The notes beneath the pieces are model-generated. The model had not been told where the DNA came from. It did no database searches and saw only the letters and a list, made by a program, of their open reading frames with translations. Below are positions 63,421 through 64,000 of a DNA stretch of 64,000 nt, piece by piece. Source of the DNA: Zymoseptoria tritici IPO323 (taxonomy: Eukaryota > Ascomycota > Dothideomycetes > Mycosphaerellales > Mycosphaerellaceae); NCBI RefSeq assembly GCF_000219625.1, contig NC_018203.1:496001-560000 (forward strand), read 5' to 3'. Made by a program: the position numbers and the translations under genes. Position 1 is the stretch's first letter; every line of letters begins with the position of its first letter.

Positions 63421-64000
63421 GCAGGTGCCTTGATCAGATCAAGTTTCAGGCCGGAACCAACGTCGAATCTCTACCAGACCTGCGTACATACTCACTCCTC
63501 AATTCGTCCTCCACTCCGACTCAACAGTATCATCCATACTAAACAGCAGCATGATATACTAGCCGCCTCTTCAGCAGCAAAACTCCTGCTAGTCATGGTA
63601 TACACTCAGATTTAGCAGCCTAGTATTAAGAAACATGGCTCAAGGCTACTCCTCCCCCATTCCCTCCGCTATGGAAACCTCCAAACTCGCCGACTTGACC
63701 TATAAGAGGAATCTCGGCGGCGCACGCTTGCTCCGCACCGTCATCCACCCCTTCCGTGACCATTAAGCGCTACTCCTCTGCCTCCGGCAAGACTGCCAGA
63801 GATCTTACGAATCTATTGTCCTTGTCATAAGTCTGACCACTGCGAGTCGTCATCTGCCGGCGCAATTTCCGAGCAGCGTAATCTCTTCTATTCGATTTGA
63901 CAAGCGGATGTACTCCCAGGTAACCGGTCCGGCTGTACTGGACTGACCGTCAAGCGATGCACAAGAGGGAAAAAGCGGCGGTATGGTTCAGATGTCACGG
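63421..64000. other. No confident gene
   Basis: Mixed host DNA to the end of the window with no recognisable coding, RNA or repeat feature beyond the tail of the open frame ending at 63615. Confidence 0.4.

Noticed and set aside
62653..63615. 320-codon open frame on the plus strand
   Set aside because: Composition changes along its length and it reads through a DNA duplication and an 18-bp array; a different frame gives the better peptide. I kept only the repeat.
1..64000. CRISPR arrays, bacterial operons or riboswitches
   Set aside because: No regularly spaced palindromic repeats; introns, RIP and LTR elements show a fungal nuclear genome.
1..64000. Telomeric repeat tracts
   Set aside because: No run of TTAGGG or CCCTAA is present, so a chromosome end is not shown.

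Overview
The window looks like a repeat-rich, gene-poor stretch of a filamentous ascomycete chromosome, probably Dothideomycete-like and possibly an accessory or subtelomeric region. The evidence is short introns (48-75 nt) with GTAAGT-type donors and CTAAC/CTGAC branch sites, an F-box relic and a Rap1-like BRCT relic of fungal type, and strong repeat-induced point mutation (RIP): CpA/TpG to TpA changes that turn Gln and Trp codons into stops inside every transposon. The species cannot be fixed from sequence alone.

Layout. 1-5.2 kb: host DNA with degenerate open frames and a dispersed composite repeat. 5.2-9.1 kb: AT-rich, heavily RIPed block holding a hAT transposon (6576-8842) with unusually long 588-bp inverted repeats that contain a tRNA-like segment. 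9.1-14.09 kb: host DNA ending in an F-box pseudogene. 14093-30147: a 16-kb Ty3/gypsy LTR retrotransposon on the minus strand (LTRs 175 bp, target duplication AAGA), itself split by a second minus-strand, chromodomain-type Ty3/gypsy element (18929-25729, LTRs 329 bp, target duplication CTCAC). 30.15-45.7 kb: host DNA with one apparently intact spliced gene (32648-33437) and several broken genes. 45714-51116: a DNA transposon with about 36-bp inverted ends, an rve/integrase-type DDE transposase and two accessory genes. 51.1-64 kb: host DNA with another copy of the composite repeat, a P-loop fragment, a Rap1-like fragment, Cys-rich and Ser-rich open frames with internal duplications, and a small RIPed island.

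The most unusual content lies inside the transposons. Both LTR elements carry an extra gene on the strand opposite gag-pol, between the end of pol and the 3' LTR. The one in the nested element has its own putative promoter, a 5'-UTR intron and a coding intron; splicing restores a 281-codon frame encoding a CxxC...CxxC protein. The one in the outer element is a single 688-codon frame. The integrase-type DNA transposon carries a 602-aa protein with a ubiquitin-interacting-like motif and a SUMO-interacting-like motif, and on the other strand a spliced Cys-rich coiled-coil protein. All coding regions in these elements are now interrupted by RIP-type stops.

Many host remnants (F-box gene, 31.7-kb and 41.9-kb frames) show the same Gln-codon-to-stop changes, suggesting that RIP or RIP leakage also eroded host sequence. 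All assignments come from reading the sequence; no database search was run.
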